64,000 nucleotides of DNA from Macrococcoides animalis (GTDB taxonomy: Bacteria > Bacillota > Bacilli > Staphylococcales > Staphylococcaceae): positions 2,294,001-2,358,000 of the forward strand of contig NZ_CP179727.1 in the NCBI RefSeq assembly GCF_047425875.1, in the 5' to 3' direction. Of the stretch, positions 19,746 through 27,092 are shown in pieces. Numbering within the stretch: the stretch's first letter is position 1; every line of letters starts with the position of its first letter. The translations under genes were made by a program, and so were the position numbers. The notes beneath the pieces were generated by a model. That model did not search any database. It saw only the letters and a program-made list of their open reading frames with translations, and was not told where the DNA came from.

Positions 19746-20430
19746 GAAGAAAACTTTAGAAATGTTGGATATCATTGATGAAATGTTTCCAGATGCAGAA
19801 TGTGAACTCTTACACGATAATCCATTTGAGTTAACTATTGCAGTGTTATTATCTGCACAATGTACGGATGTACTCGTTAATAAAGTAACAAAAAAATTAT
19901 TTCAAAAGTATAAAACACCAAAGGACTATATCAGTGTTAGTGTTGAAGAATTAATGAATGATATTCGCTCGATTGGTCTATACAAAAATAAAGCAAAAAA
20001 TATTCAAGCACTTTGCCAAATATTAATTGATAAATACGATAGTGAGGTTCCAAAAACACATGCCGAACTTGTAGCATTACCAGGTGTAGGACAAAAAACG
20101 GCAAATGTTGTTGTATCCGTAGCATATGGAATTCCTGCACTTGCAGTGGATACACATGTTGAGCGTGTATCGAAACGACTTGGCATTTGTAAGTGGAAAG
20201 ATAATGTGAAACAAGTTGAAGCAACGTTATGTAATAAAATACCGAAAGAACGATGGAATAAAACGCATCATCAACTTATCTTTTTCGGACGCTATCACTG
20301 TGTCGCATGTAATCCGAAATGCTTAGAATGTCCTTTATTAAAAGATTGTAGAGAGGGACGTAAACGCCATAAGGTGGTGGTATCATCCCAAGTGGAAACA
20401 CAACGTGAGAATGTAAATATTACCAATTGA
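19735..20430 (+). CDS. nth: endonuclease III with phage-encoded C-terminal tail (attL hybrid)
   Basis: DNA glycosylase/AP lyase for oxidised pyrimidines in base-excision repair. The helix-hairpin-helix GVGQKTA carries the catalytic Lys, VDTHVERVSKR carries the catalytic Asp, and the [4Fe-4S] Cys spacing C-x6-C-x2-C-x5-C is intact near the end. The ATG at 19735 has GGAGAG before it; an upstream ATG at 19720 lies inside dnaD and is less likely. The native reading frame would stop after VVVS (217 aa). Here the prophage junction replaces the stop and adds 14 residues ending NVNITN, giving 231 aa. All catalytic parts are kept, so the hybrid is probably active. Confidence 0.93.
   Translation: MISKKKTLEMLDIIDEMFPDAECELLHDNPFELTIAVLLSAQCTDVLVNKVTKKLFQKYKTPKDYISVSVEELMNDIRSIGLYKNKAKNIQALCQILIDKYDSEVPKTHAELVALPGVGQKTANVVVSVAYGIPALAVDTHVERVSKRLGICKWKDNVKQVEATLCNKIPKERWNKTHHQLIFFGRYHCVACNPKCLECPLLKDCREGRKRHKVVVSSQVETQRENVNITN
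20186..20386 (+). repeat. attL: 201-bp nth direct repeat, left copy
   Basis: Identical to 58391-58591 by direct reading. Bases differ just outside both ends (a/t on the left, c/g on the right), which marks the limits. The strand exchange must have happened somewhere inside. It covers the Nth iron-sulfur domain codons. Confidence 0.93.
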
Positions 20431-20514
20431 TGTTATCTTTCCATTTGAACTTTGTAACTATAGATGGTATTAATTGGTAATAAATATTAAAATCATCAAA
20501 ATGGAAAGATAACA
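20420..20514. promoter_or_regulatory. paired inverted arms beside attL (candidate integrase/Xis sites)
   Basis: Two inverted pairs lie here. TTACCAATT (20420-20428) is inverted at 20472-20480, and the 16-mer TGTTATCTTTCCATTT (20431-20446) is inverted at 20499-20514. The arms are ordered A-B-A'-B', not nested, and there is no T-run, so this is unlikely to be a terminator. Position next to the core and before the integrase gene suits arm-type recombinase sites. Confidence 0.45.
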
Positions 20515-20626
20515 CGCTAAATTACGAAAGTACGGGAATTAACTCTTTCCACCCTTGAATCTATACAGTATGTCTGAATCTCTTTATTTGATTGAATTTT
20601 CAATTGAAATAAGGAGATGTTTTATT

Positions 20627-21649
20627 ATGAAAAGAACTTTAACAAGAAAGCATGTGAAAGTTGCTGAGGTTGACAAAGGTTGGGATAGAGTAAGAAAGAT
20701 TGTAATTAATCAAAAAGTATTAGAAAACTGTTCAGCATCAACCATTGATGGCTACAATCGTATATTTACAGCATTACAAGAATATTTCGGGGATAGAGAA
20801 GATGCTATGAATATAACTGAATCTGAAGCTAAAAATTTTATTAGATGGCTGAATACAGACAAAGTTCATTATCATACTCGTAATGATGAAAAAACGAAAC
20901 AACGAGGAATCAAAGCATCAACAGTTAATACTTATTTGAAATTATGTAAAACTATCTATACAATTTTAGTTGAGCAAGAATATATTTCTAAAAGCCCATT
21001 CAATAAAATTAAATATCTTAAAAGACAAAAAGAAACAGTTAAGACTATTCCTTTGGATGAATTGAAATACTTTTTAGATAGTTTAAATCAAACTTATTAC
21101 ACTGAATTTCGTTTATTCGTTGGTATTCATGTTTTGTTAGATACATTTGGACGTATAGACGAAGTTATGAATATTAAACTAGATGATATAGACTTTAAAA
21201 AACAGATTATACTATTTCCAAAAACTAAAAATAACCAACCTCGTTACGTCGGTTTCACTAATAGAACAGCTAAACTAATGAAAGAATTAATTGAAGAAAC
21301 TAGGGATTTTCAATCTGAATATTTATTCGTTGGATCAGCTGGTAAAAAATTATCACCTGAAGCATTTAGAGCTAATCTTAAACGTTATCAAGAGATGTAT
21401 GATATTAAAACTCAGTTTAGTTGTCACGCTTTTAGACATACAGCAGCTATGCTATTCATCGAAAATGGTGGTAACATACGTATACTTCAGAAGATATTAG
21501 GACATGCAAGAATAGATACAACTGAAATTTATGCACATGTTAGCGAAGAAATAACTATTAGTAGTCAAAAAGAATTTTCACCTTTGGATAATGTATTTAA
21601 TGCAAATCTTAATAATAATATAAGAACACGAAAAAGAAGGTTGAAATAA
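20627..21649 (+). CDS. int: phage tyrosine-type site-specific integrase
   Basis: A 340-aa tyrosine recombinase. The N-terminal SAM-like DNA-binding domain (residues ~25-130) is followed by the catalytic domain with Arg in DTFGRIDEV, H-x-x-R in CHAFRHTAAM, the second His in LGHARIDTT and the nucleophilic Tyr in EIYAHV. A longer ORF begins at 20555, but AAGGAG at 20611 serves the ATG at 20627. Transcribed away from attL. It should catalyse insertion in nth and, with an unrecognised directionality factor, excision. Confidence 0.93.
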   Translation: MKRTLTRKHVKVAEVDKGWDRVRKIVINQKVLENCSASTIDGYNRIFTALQEYFGDREDAMNITESEAKNFIRWLNTDKVHYHTRNDEKTKQRGIKASTVNTYLKLCKTIYTILVEQEYISKSPFNKIKYLKRQKETVKTIPLDELKYFLDSLNQTYYTEFRLFVGIHVLLDTFGRIDEVMNIKLDDIDFKKQIILFPKTKNNQPRYVGFTNRTAKLMKELIEETRDFQSEYLFVGSAGKKLSPEAFRANLKRYQEMYDIKTQFSCHAFRHTAAMLFIENGGNIRILQKILGHARIDTTEIYAHVSEEITISSQKEFSPLDNVFNANLNNNIRTRKRRLK

Positions 21650-21996
21650 TGGCTAAAATCACAAATAAAATTCACTTTAATCATGTGAAAATCAATGTAG
21701 ATAAGAATATCATTATTGAATCTAATAGAGCAAAAGGTATAATAAAAGTATATAAATTAGATAAGGTAGTTGAGAAATTTGAAAAATTAGCTGAATATAA
21801 AGCTGACACTAACAAGTATTTAATAATCAGAATTAAATATCTTAATTCAAACAAAACTGAAGTATTTGAAATTCACTCATATCATATTGCAAATGAAGAA
21901 TTAATATTGATTCATTTAATAGATAATGAATTTGTAAAAGAATATATTAATCTTGATGCAATTGAATATGATATAAAGAATATCAATCTAAACTAA
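21649..21996 (+). CDS. phage hypothetical protein beside integrase
   Basis: A 115-aa basic protein rich in Lys, Ile and Asn with a strand-rich pattern. It starts in an overlap with the integrase stop (taATGg), so it is co-translated with int. There is no membrane segment and no HTH that I can identify. Co-expression with the integrase makes an excision or integration accessory role possible, but this is only position-based. A terminator follows. Confidence 0.6.
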   Translation: MAKITNKIHFNHVKINVDKNIIIESNRAKGIIKVYKLDKVVEKFEKLAEYKADTNKYLIIRIKYLNSNKTEVFEIHSYHIANEELILIHLIDNEFVKEYINLDAIEYDIKNINLN

Positions 21997-22016
21997 ATAA
22001 TCAATAACAATATCAA

Positions 22017-22065
22017 AAAACACTTCATATTTATGAAATATCATAGGCTATATGAAGTGTTTTTA
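22017..22065. terminator. terminator after the int operon
   Basis: The stem AAACACTTCATAT / ATATGAAGTGTTT with an ~18-nt loop is followed by a T-rich run. It is symmetric enough to act in both directions. Confidence 0.78.
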
Positions 22066-22150
22066 TTTTGGGTACTATTTGTCTATTTAACTACTATCGT
22101 TCTATTTGTCCATAATGCTGTGAAGATATGAAGCGTATAAAAGATTCTAT

Positions 22151-22181
22151 ATGACAAGTTAATATGAAATCATGATATAAT
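22151..22181 (+). promoter_or_regulatory. likely promoter of the 60-aa membrane protein
   Basis: ATGACA (22151-22156) and TATAAT (22176-22181) are separated by 19 nt. The spacing is long but the -10 box is consensus, and a gene starts 30 bp downstream. Two copies of CTATTTGTC lie upstream near 22076 and 22102 and could be operator half-sites. Confidence 0.45.
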
Positions 22182-22210
22182 AAAAGTAAATAAATAGAAG
22201 AGGTGTCATT

Positions 22211-22393
22211 ATGTTAGATAAAAAAGCAATCAAGATCATGTACATTGTATTGTTAATCACCTGTACAACTGTTTTAGCAATATCATTTATTATAGATACG
22301 AATTTAATTTTAAAAATTGCTAATGTAATTGTTATTGTAACTTCTATTAAAAATATTCAAGAAATTAATAAAGAAGTTAAAGGCACTCATTAA
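22211..22393 (+). CDS. small phage membrane protein
   Basis: A 60-aa protein with two hydrophobic segments, about residues 8-27 and 31-47, and a short charged tail. It is preceded by AGAGGTG and followed at once by a terminator, so it is a single-gene unit in the lysogeny region. Not recognised. A superinfection-exclusion or similar lysogenic role is possible from size and location but not shown. Confidence 0.6.
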   Translation: MLDKKAIKIMYIVLLITCTTVLAISFIIDTNLILKIANVIVIVTSIKNIQEINKEVKGTH

Positions 22394-22412
22394 GTTGAGT
22401 GTTTTTTTATTT
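22383..22412 (+). terminator. terminator after the 60-aa membrane protein
   Basis: A CACTCA / TGAGTG stem with a short loop is followed by seven T. It overlaps the end of the coding sequence. Confidence 0.8.
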
Positions 22413-22526
22413 TGAATAGAATCAATTATAGTAGAAGAAACAAAACAAGAGTTACAAGTAGTAGAGCAAGAACAAAATAATAAAGAACAGAATTCAATTC
22501 AAACATTTAATTTTGACGAGTTACCA

Positions 22527-22988
22527 GTGAGAACTATGGAGATTGATAACGAACCGTATTTTGTAGGTAACGATGTTGCACAAATATTGGGATACGAAGA
22601 TTATCGAGGAGCAATTAGTAAGAAAGTTGATAACGAAGATAAGCTGCGTAGCCAAATTAACCACGCAGGTCAAAACAGACATGTAACGCTTATCAACGAA
22701 TCGGGATTATACGCATTAATCTTCAGTAGTAAACTTGATTCAGCTAAACGTTTCAAACGTTGGGTGACATCAGAGGTATTACCTCAGATTCGTAAAACTG
22801 GCTCATATAATGTTGATACTAATAATAATTTTAATACGCAAGAGTTATTACAAGACCCAAACAAGTTAGTTGAGTTGTTAGAGATGGTTACTCAGGAAAT
22901 TAAGAATGGTCAAGTGTTACAATTAGAATCACAAGAAATGAAGAAAGAGTTAAAGGTTAAGGAAGAGGAATTGAACATATTTGTATAA
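22527..22988 (+). pseudogene. Bro-N domain antirepressor remnant, no usable start and no C-terminal domain
   Basis: The frame encodes a clear Bro-N domain (PYFVGNDVAQILGYEDY, then SGLYALIFSSKL and FKRWVTSEVLPQIRKTGSY). Homologous phage antirepressors begin upstream with a segment like the TFNFDELPVRT read here at about 22500. The frame stays open back to about 22414 but has no ATG and no ribosome site; only a GTG at 22518 and the ATG at 22527, inside the domain, are available. The protein stops about 45 residues after Bro-N, so the usual C-terminal antirepressor domain is absent. It is probably a recombination or deletion remnant. Confidence 0.7.
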
Positions 22989-23074
22989 AATTTTCAAAAT
23001 CACTTGTAATGAAATAATATATAACATAAAATGTAACTGTAGTTTAAAATTATATTTCAAAGGAGAGTTTATCT

Positions 23075-23395
23075 ATGAAAAAAATGACAAAGATTTTATC
23101 TACGGTTGCGATGTCTAGTGCGCTTTTTTTAAGTGGATATGGTGTAAGCTTAGATCAACAAAGTCCAACGAATGTGAAGGTTAGTGAGAATAAAGCAGAT
23201 GCACTAGGTGCTAAAGTTTTATTAGAAAAATGGATGTATAATTCTTTTGAATATCGTAGTAACTATTTCGTTAATAATAAAAGAATATATGTAGACAAAA
23301 CAAGAAAAAGTAATTTAGCTAAAGTTCGAGTAGTTTATAGTATCACTAGCAGTAAGAAAAAAGTTTTTACTTATTATAAAGTAGTTTATCGTTAA
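23075..23395 (+). CDS. small secreted protein, candidate lysogenic-conversion gene
   Basis: A 106-aa protein with a signal peptide: MKKMTK, then a hydrophobic stretch TVAMSSALFLSGYGVS, with probable cleavage between residues ~25 and 45. There is no lipobox Cys. The mature part is basic and aromatic (YNSFEYRSNYFVNNKR ... KVVYR). The ribosome site is AAAGGAGAG, and a terminator follows, so it is an autonomous moron-like unit within the lysogeny region. Not recognised as any named toxin or adhesin. Confidence 0.65.
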   Translation: MKKMTKILSTVAMSSALFLSGYGVSLDQQSPTNVKVSENKADALGAKVLLEKWMYNSFEYRSNYFVNNKRIYVDKTRKSNLAKVRVVYSITSSKKKVFTYYKVVYR

Positions 23396-23410
23396 TTTAC
23401 ACTATAAATA

Positions 23411-23449
23411 AAATGGGTGGTATATTTTTGCCACTCATTTTTTATTTTC
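23411..23449. terminator. terminator after the secreted protein
   Basis: The stem AAATGGGTGG / CCACTCATTT is followed by a T-rich tail. Confidence 0.8.
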
Positions 23450-23487
23450 CAAAGACAAAATATAATATGCAAAGGGGATAGAATCAG

Positions 23488-23685
23488 ATGATACAGATTA
23501 AACAATCATTCTATGTTAAACATAATAACAAATTTTATAAAGTAGATGTACTTGGTGATTCTAATAATAATTACACTCACGCTATTGTAATTGGTGAAAA
23601 CTATTTTAAACAATTGGAGCTTAAAAGTTATGAAGATAAGGTTGAAGATGTTGTATTGTGTCATTTAAAAGCATTTGTAAGATAA
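23488..23685 (+). CDS. phage hypothetical protein, 65 aa
   Basis: A small soluble protein with the strand-rich segment FYVKHNNKFYKVDVLG. The ribosome site is AAAGGGG. It is followed by the 72-bp repeat array. Not recognised. Confidence 0.55.
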   Translation: MIQIKQSFYVKHNNKFYKVDVLGDSNNNYTHAIVIGENYFKQLELKSYEDKVEDVVLCHLKAFVR

Positions 23686-23747
23686 TATTTCTCAAAATAA
23701 AATCAGAATTTTATCATCAAAGTAAGTGTATATTTGCAATTATAATA

Positions 23748-24108
23748 ACAATTATAATAGGGAGATATGTTTTTATTTATAATTCGGTCACAACAAGTAA
23801 TAAAATAGCTTCAATTCCAACAATTAATATGTAGGATAGTATTTGAAATTATAATTCCGTCAAAATAACACTAAATCATCATGTAAAACGACAATACTAA
23901 TAGGGAGATATGTATTTGAAAAAGTAATTTTAAAAATGCTCGACATTTTAGCACTAAACTCGACAATACTATATGAGAAGATATATATTTGAAATTGTAA
24001 TTCCGCAGAATCTTTGTATTTTTCAAGTAAAATAGACAATACTAATAGGGAGATATGTATTTGAAAAAGTAATTTTAAAAATGCTCGACATTTATTGAGT
24101 TGTTTTCG
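23748..24108. repeat. array of five ~72-bp degenerate tandem repeats
   Basis: Units start at 23748, 23820, 23891, 23963 and 24036, a spacing of 72, 71, 72 and 73 bp. A degenerate sixth unit starts near 24109. The most conserved part begins ACAATACTAATAGGGAGATA and runs on about 20 bases through TGTATTTGAAA to TAATTCC. Units 3 and 5 are nearly identical over about 60 bases. The region carries no convincing gene. The array sits between the lysogeny genes and a small HTH protein, where operator or replication iterons would be expected. Confidence 0.75.
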
Positions 24109-24153
24109 CAATTACTATTGAGAATACTTAATCTAAAATATCTCATAAAAACT

Positions 24154-24183
24154 TTACACTTGTATCTATATAGTATAGATAGA
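24154..24183. promoter_or_regulatory. palindromic site, possible promoter-operator
   Basis: TTTACA is followed by an ATCTATA-TAG-TATAGAT palindrome about 6 nt later. The palindrome contains a possible -10 (TATAGA), but the spacer to TTTACA would be only about 15 nt. It lies just after the tandem array and could be an operator for a phage regulator. Confidence 0.35.
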
Positions 24184-24280
24184 GATTAATACTCATTACC
24201 TCCTGATGATTATTATTTTATTTCTAAATTCATTTTTCCATTTCTTTTTTTAATTTATTATTTATTTATCAAATCTCCGA

Positions 24281-24313
24281 AAGGTGTCCAATAATTTGGG
24301 CATCTTTTTTTTG
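24281..24313 (+). terminator. intrinsic terminator before the HTH gene
   Basis: The stem AGGTGTCCAA / TTGGGCATCT pairs fully when G-U pairs are allowed, and is followed by eight T. It has no ORF just upstream, so it would end a short non-coding transcript starting near the palindrome at 24154-24183. Confidence 0.7.
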
Positions 24314-24378
24314 ATGGATATTAGTGTAATTAATTAAACGAAATGAACATATAAATCTTACAGAAAGGAGCTACTCAA

Positions 24379-24576
24379 ATGAAAGAACAATTGAATGAAG
24401 AGTTACGTTTGCAGATGAAACAGTTTAGATCAGAAAATTACAATCCAAATATTAATAAGATTGCTGAAGCTTGCAATATGAATTATACACAATTCGCAGA
24501 TTGGCTTAGAGGTGAACGTAACTTTAAAAAAGATACATTAGGAAGAATCAAGAAATTTCTAAATGGAAAAGTTTAG
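24379..24576 (+). CDS. small helix-turn-helix protein, Cro/XRE-like
   Basis: A 65-aa basic protein with a predicted HTH at about residues 26-46 (KIAEACNMNYTQFADWLRG). Its size suits a Cro-like or accessory DNA-binding protein. The ribosome site is AAAGGAG. It is the only recognisable HTH regulator in the prophage, so it is the leading candidate for a control protein, but a repressor role is inference. Confidence 0.6.
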   Translation: MKEQLNEELRLQMKQFRSENYNPNINKIAEACNMNYTQFADWLRGERNFKKDTLGRIKKFLNGKV

Positions 24577-24633
24577 AATACAAAAGTAATAATTCAAGCA
24601 AAAAAATATTTAAATATAAGGGGTCGTTATATA

Positions 24634-24804
24634 ATGAATAATAAATTAAATGAAGAAACGAAAGTTAATGAAGTTAAAGAGGTTACTATGGAAGATGTTT
24701 TTAATGAATTAAAAAAGTTGAATCAATTGATGGAAGAGAACATTCAATTAAATAGGGAAACGATGTTTGATTTAAAAGATATGAAACAATTAATAATATT
24801 TTAA
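24634..24804 (+). CDS. small coiled-coil phage protein, 56 aa
   Basis: Starts with MNNKLNEETK and ends KQLIIF. Nearly all of residues 15-55 is an amphipathic helix (EDVFNELKKLNQLMEENIQL). AAGGGG lies 9 bases upstream of the ATG. Not recognised. It follows the HTH gene by 57 bp. Confidence 0.5.
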   Translation: MNNKLNEETKVNEVKEVTMEDVFNELKKLNQLMEENIQLNRETMFDLKDMKQLIIF

Positions 24805-24811
24805 AAGAATG

Positions 24812-24855
24812 ACTCACATTCAAAGCATTTCGCTTCGCTTCATTGAATGATGAGT
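24812..24855. other. hairpin upstream of the structured block
   Basis: ACTCA-C-ATTCAA pairs with TTGAAT-GA-TGAGT, with a small inner AAGC/GCTT stem. A perfect AGCAAGCTTGCT palindrome follows near 24864, and GCAC-GAA-GTGC near 24932. There is no ORF here. This is the start of a 470-bp gene-poor stretch (24805-25275) otherwise described by the hairpins at 25031-25249. Confidence 0.55.
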
Positions 24856-25030
24856 TTGTCGCAAGCAAGCTTGCTCTCTTCTAACTATCGTGATTCTATA
24901 GAGTCCTGAAGTAAATAATTATTAAAGAGAGGGCACGAAGTGCACGACAAGGTGTGTGAAATCAAGGAACGGAACGTAGTGGAGTGGATGTTTTACCACC
25001 TAAAATAAAACTGGATTGAACAAATAATAA

Positions 25031-25089
25031 TAGGGGACAAAGTTTGTTTAACTATAGTATCTCTTTAGTTAAAGGAACTTCGTCCCCTA
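25031..25089. other. hairpin H1
   Basis: TAGGGGAC (25031-25038) pairs with GTCCCCTA (25082-25089), and the stem continues imperfectly inward through AAGTTTGTTTAACTA and TAGTTAAAGGAACTT. The left arm shares 15 bases with hairpin H3. Confidence 0.65.
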
Positions 25090-25106
25090 TTAAAAAAATG
25101 AATGAT

Positions 25107-25176
25107 TACCACCCCTGAACTACCTAATAAGATATATTATTAATTTATTACTTATTAGGTAGATGAGGGGGGGTAA
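25107..25176. other. hairpin H2
   Basis: The arm ACCCC-TGAA-CTACCTAATAAG pairs with CTTATTAGGTAG-ATGA-GGGGGT across an ~18-nt AT-rich loop. The right arm ends in seven G, which also form a strong ribosome site for the 27-codon ORF at 25176. Confidence 0.65.
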
Positions 25177-25259
25177 TGGTGAACGTTGAAAATAATAGTG
25201 ACCGAAGTTTGTTTAACTATAAATTATTATTAGTTAAACAAACTTCGGTTCCTAAATAA
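25176..25259 (+). CDS. 27-codon leader-like ORF overlapping a hairpin
   Basis: Starts MVNVENNSDR and ends QTSVPK, right after a G7 run. Its codons from 9 onward cover the whole of hairpin H3, so translation and folding would exclude each other. Whether it is translated is not known; the overlap makes an attenuation leader plausible. Confidence 0.3.
   Translation: MVNVENNSDRSLFNYKLLLVKQTSVPK
25201..25249. other. hairpin H3, perfect 19-bp inverted repeat
   Basis: ACCGAAGTTTGTTTAACTA (25201-25219) is exactly inverted at 25231-25249, with an 11-nt loop. There is no T-run after it, so it is not a standard terminator. Together with H1 and H2 it forms three large stem-loops in 220 bp. Confidence 0.8.
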
Positions 25260-25275
25260 ACATGGAGCTGACTAT

Positions 25276-25416
25276 ATGGAAATAATAAAAATTGAACAGA
25301 AACAAGAAATCATTAAGGGTGGCAAATTATTAAATAAAGATACAGGAGAAATTGTAGATGTGCCTGAAGGTTATGATCTCGCAATAGAATGCACATTAAT
25401 AACATATGTAGAATGA
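25276..25416 (+). CDS. phage hypothetical protein, 46 aa
   Basis: Reads MEIIKIEQKQ to TLITYVE, with GGAG nine bases before the ATG. It contains LNKDTGEIVDVPEGYD, a small strand-turn pattern. It is 27 bp before the 470-aa gene and probably co-transcribed with it. Not recognised. Confidence 0.5.
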   Translation: MEIIKIEQKQEIIKGGKLLNKDTGEIVDVPEGYDLAIECTLITYVE

Positions 25417-25443
25417 AATTATAGAAACGGAGTTTTGGAAATT

Positions 25444-26856
25444 ATGACAAACAATAACATGATAGAAATCAAGTTGAAAAGAAAAACTGTAAAAATTAAT
25501 AAAGATGATGTAAAAGGTTTAGTGGGTCGCAATGATGTAGATTTAATGGAAATATTAAAAGTATTTGATAACGAAACTTATATTGAAAAAATGAAAAATC
25601 CAAACAAAAAAATAAGCAACAATATGAAAGTATCATTATTAACAACACTAGAACAATTCGTTGAGAAATATACAACTTACAAGAATCCAGAAAATAAACG
25701 ACAAGTATTATATTCAATTGAAAAATTACATAATGAAGATGCAACACCAAAGGAACGTGAAGAGGATAAAGGTGGATTGCCAGTTGGCGATTTTACAACT
25801 CATCTTGAGGCGTTAGTATTACTTAGCTTAAATAATAATCTGTTACCAAAGGGAGATTTAACAGCTGGACAATGGGCTTTACACTTTGGATTAGTAAATC
25901 AATCTCAATTTGATGGATATAAGCAGATGAAATATAACAGTAATAAAAAGAAGATGATTGAACATTGTAGAGATATTACTTCTGATGTAGTTGAATTCTT
26001 AAATGAACATGGAACAATGGAAATTAGAAAATATTCAGATGAAGAAATATCAGTTAAATTGCATGAGGTATTTTATTCATATGAAACTGTTATTAAGAGA
26101 ATGCAAGGTGCCTTAGGTAGATTAGATAAAGATAAATTGATTGAATATCACAATGACTATGCATATGGTATTTTGATTAATGGAAATAAGAAAGAATTAA
26201 CTGAAGAAGAACAACATTATCAAAAAGAACTGAAAGGTATATTATCTGTTTTATCTAAAGAGCAATTAGAAGAGTATGAAAAACAAAAGAAGAAAAAAGA
26301 ATATGAAAATAAAAGAGTCTTGCTTGATCCTACTCAAGTTTCTGAATTGGTTGCATTAAAGTTACAAGTGAAAAAGGAAATTGAAGAAATGAAAGAGAAC
26401 GGTGAAAAGGTTAATAAGTTCTTAAGTATTAAATTATTAAGTGAGAAATTAAAAGCAGATGGGTTAACTAATTCAAAAGGTGAGAATCAAAAATTTCAAT
26501 TCACTTTTAAAACAGCTTCAATCAATAAATATTTCACCGATAAAGAATTAAATCGTTATCTAAATAAAAATGAAAAACTTAAAGAGATTTATGATAAAGG
26601 TGTAGAAGAAGTTGTTAATAAATATAATGATTTGCGTTTAGAGTATTTAATCGAATGGTTCGAGAAAACATATTTAAAGAATTTGAATTATTATGAAACT
26701 GTTGAGATCAATAAAAATTATATTGGTAATAAGGGTGAGGATTTAATACAGGGTGAACGTGATAGAAAAATTCATATGCAAAAAGAATACTATGATTACG
26801 GTAAAAGATTATCAACAGCTTTAATGACACAAGAATTTGCTGTTGGACATAACTAA
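25444..26856 (+). CDS. large phage early protein of unknown function, 470 aa
   Basis: A soluble, Lys/Glu-rich protein. The ATG at 25444 is preferred over TTG at 25435 because GGAG ends 11 bases before it. Residues ~110-150 (GDFTTHLEALVLLSLNNNLL...GQWALHFGLV) look globular, ~255-300 and 320-345 are strongly charged helices or coiled coil, and the rest is helical. No Walker, polymerase, primase or HTH motif is visible. Position after a hairpin block and HTH gene, in the slot where siphophages place replication genes, makes a replication or regulatory role possible but unproven. Confidence 0.6.
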   Translation: MTNNNMIEIKLKRKTVKINKDDVKGLVGRNDVDLMEILKVFDNETYIEKMKNPNKKISNNMKVSLLTTLEQFVEKYTTYKNPENKRQVLYSIEKLHNEDATPKEREEDKGGLPVGDFTTHLEALVLLSLNNNLLPKGDLTAGQWALHFGLVNQSQFDGYKQMKYNSNKKKMIEHCRDITSDVVEFLNEHGTMEIRKYSDEEISVKLHEVFYSYETVIKRMQGALGRLDKDKLIEYHNDYAYGILINGNKKELTEEEQHYQKELKGILSVLSKEQLEEYEKQKKKKEYENKRVLLDPTQVSELVALKLQVKKEIEEMKENGEKVNKFLSIKLLSEKLKADGLTNSKGENQKFQFTFKTASINKYFTDKELNRYLNKNEKLKEIYDKGVEEVVNKYNDLRLEYLIEWFEKTYLKNLNYYETVEINKNYIGNKGEDLIQGERDRKIHMQKEYYDYGKRLSTALMTQEFAVGHN

Positions 26857-26908
26857 TACATAAGCAACATACAACACATACATATAAAACTAAATAGAAT
26901 ACATATCT

Positions 26909-26943
26909 AAGGGGCTAGCGCTTAAGCTCCTTTAATTTTTATG
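26909..26943 (+). terminator. terminator after the 470-aa gene
   Basis: AAGGGGCT / AGCTCCTT with an 8-nt loop is followed by a T-rich stretch. AT-rich copies of ATACAT occur just upstream (26857-26905). Confidence 0.65.
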
Positions 26944-27092
26944 GGCTATTTGCTTAATTTAGGATAGACTTGTCCAATTTATCTATAAATCAATTATAGC
27001 TCATACACGCATGATTTTGCAAGAGAAATTAATAAGAATTTGGAGATTCTTTAATAAATATAAAACTAAAATTTGAATGGAGATTATCAATT

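Noticed and set aside
20431..20514. Terminator after the hybrid nth
   Set aside because: Arms are 52 nt apart and not followed by T; recombinase arm sites are a better reading.
23748..24108. Possible CRISPR array (about 31-bp conserved core, ~41-bp variable)
   Set aside because: The cores differ strongly from unit to unit, two 'spacers' are nearly identical, and no cas genes are near.
23860..24111. Minus-strand 83-codon ORF across the tandem array
   Set aside because: Its sequence simply repeats with the 72-bp units, has no ribosome site and low-complexity content; it is a by-product of the array.
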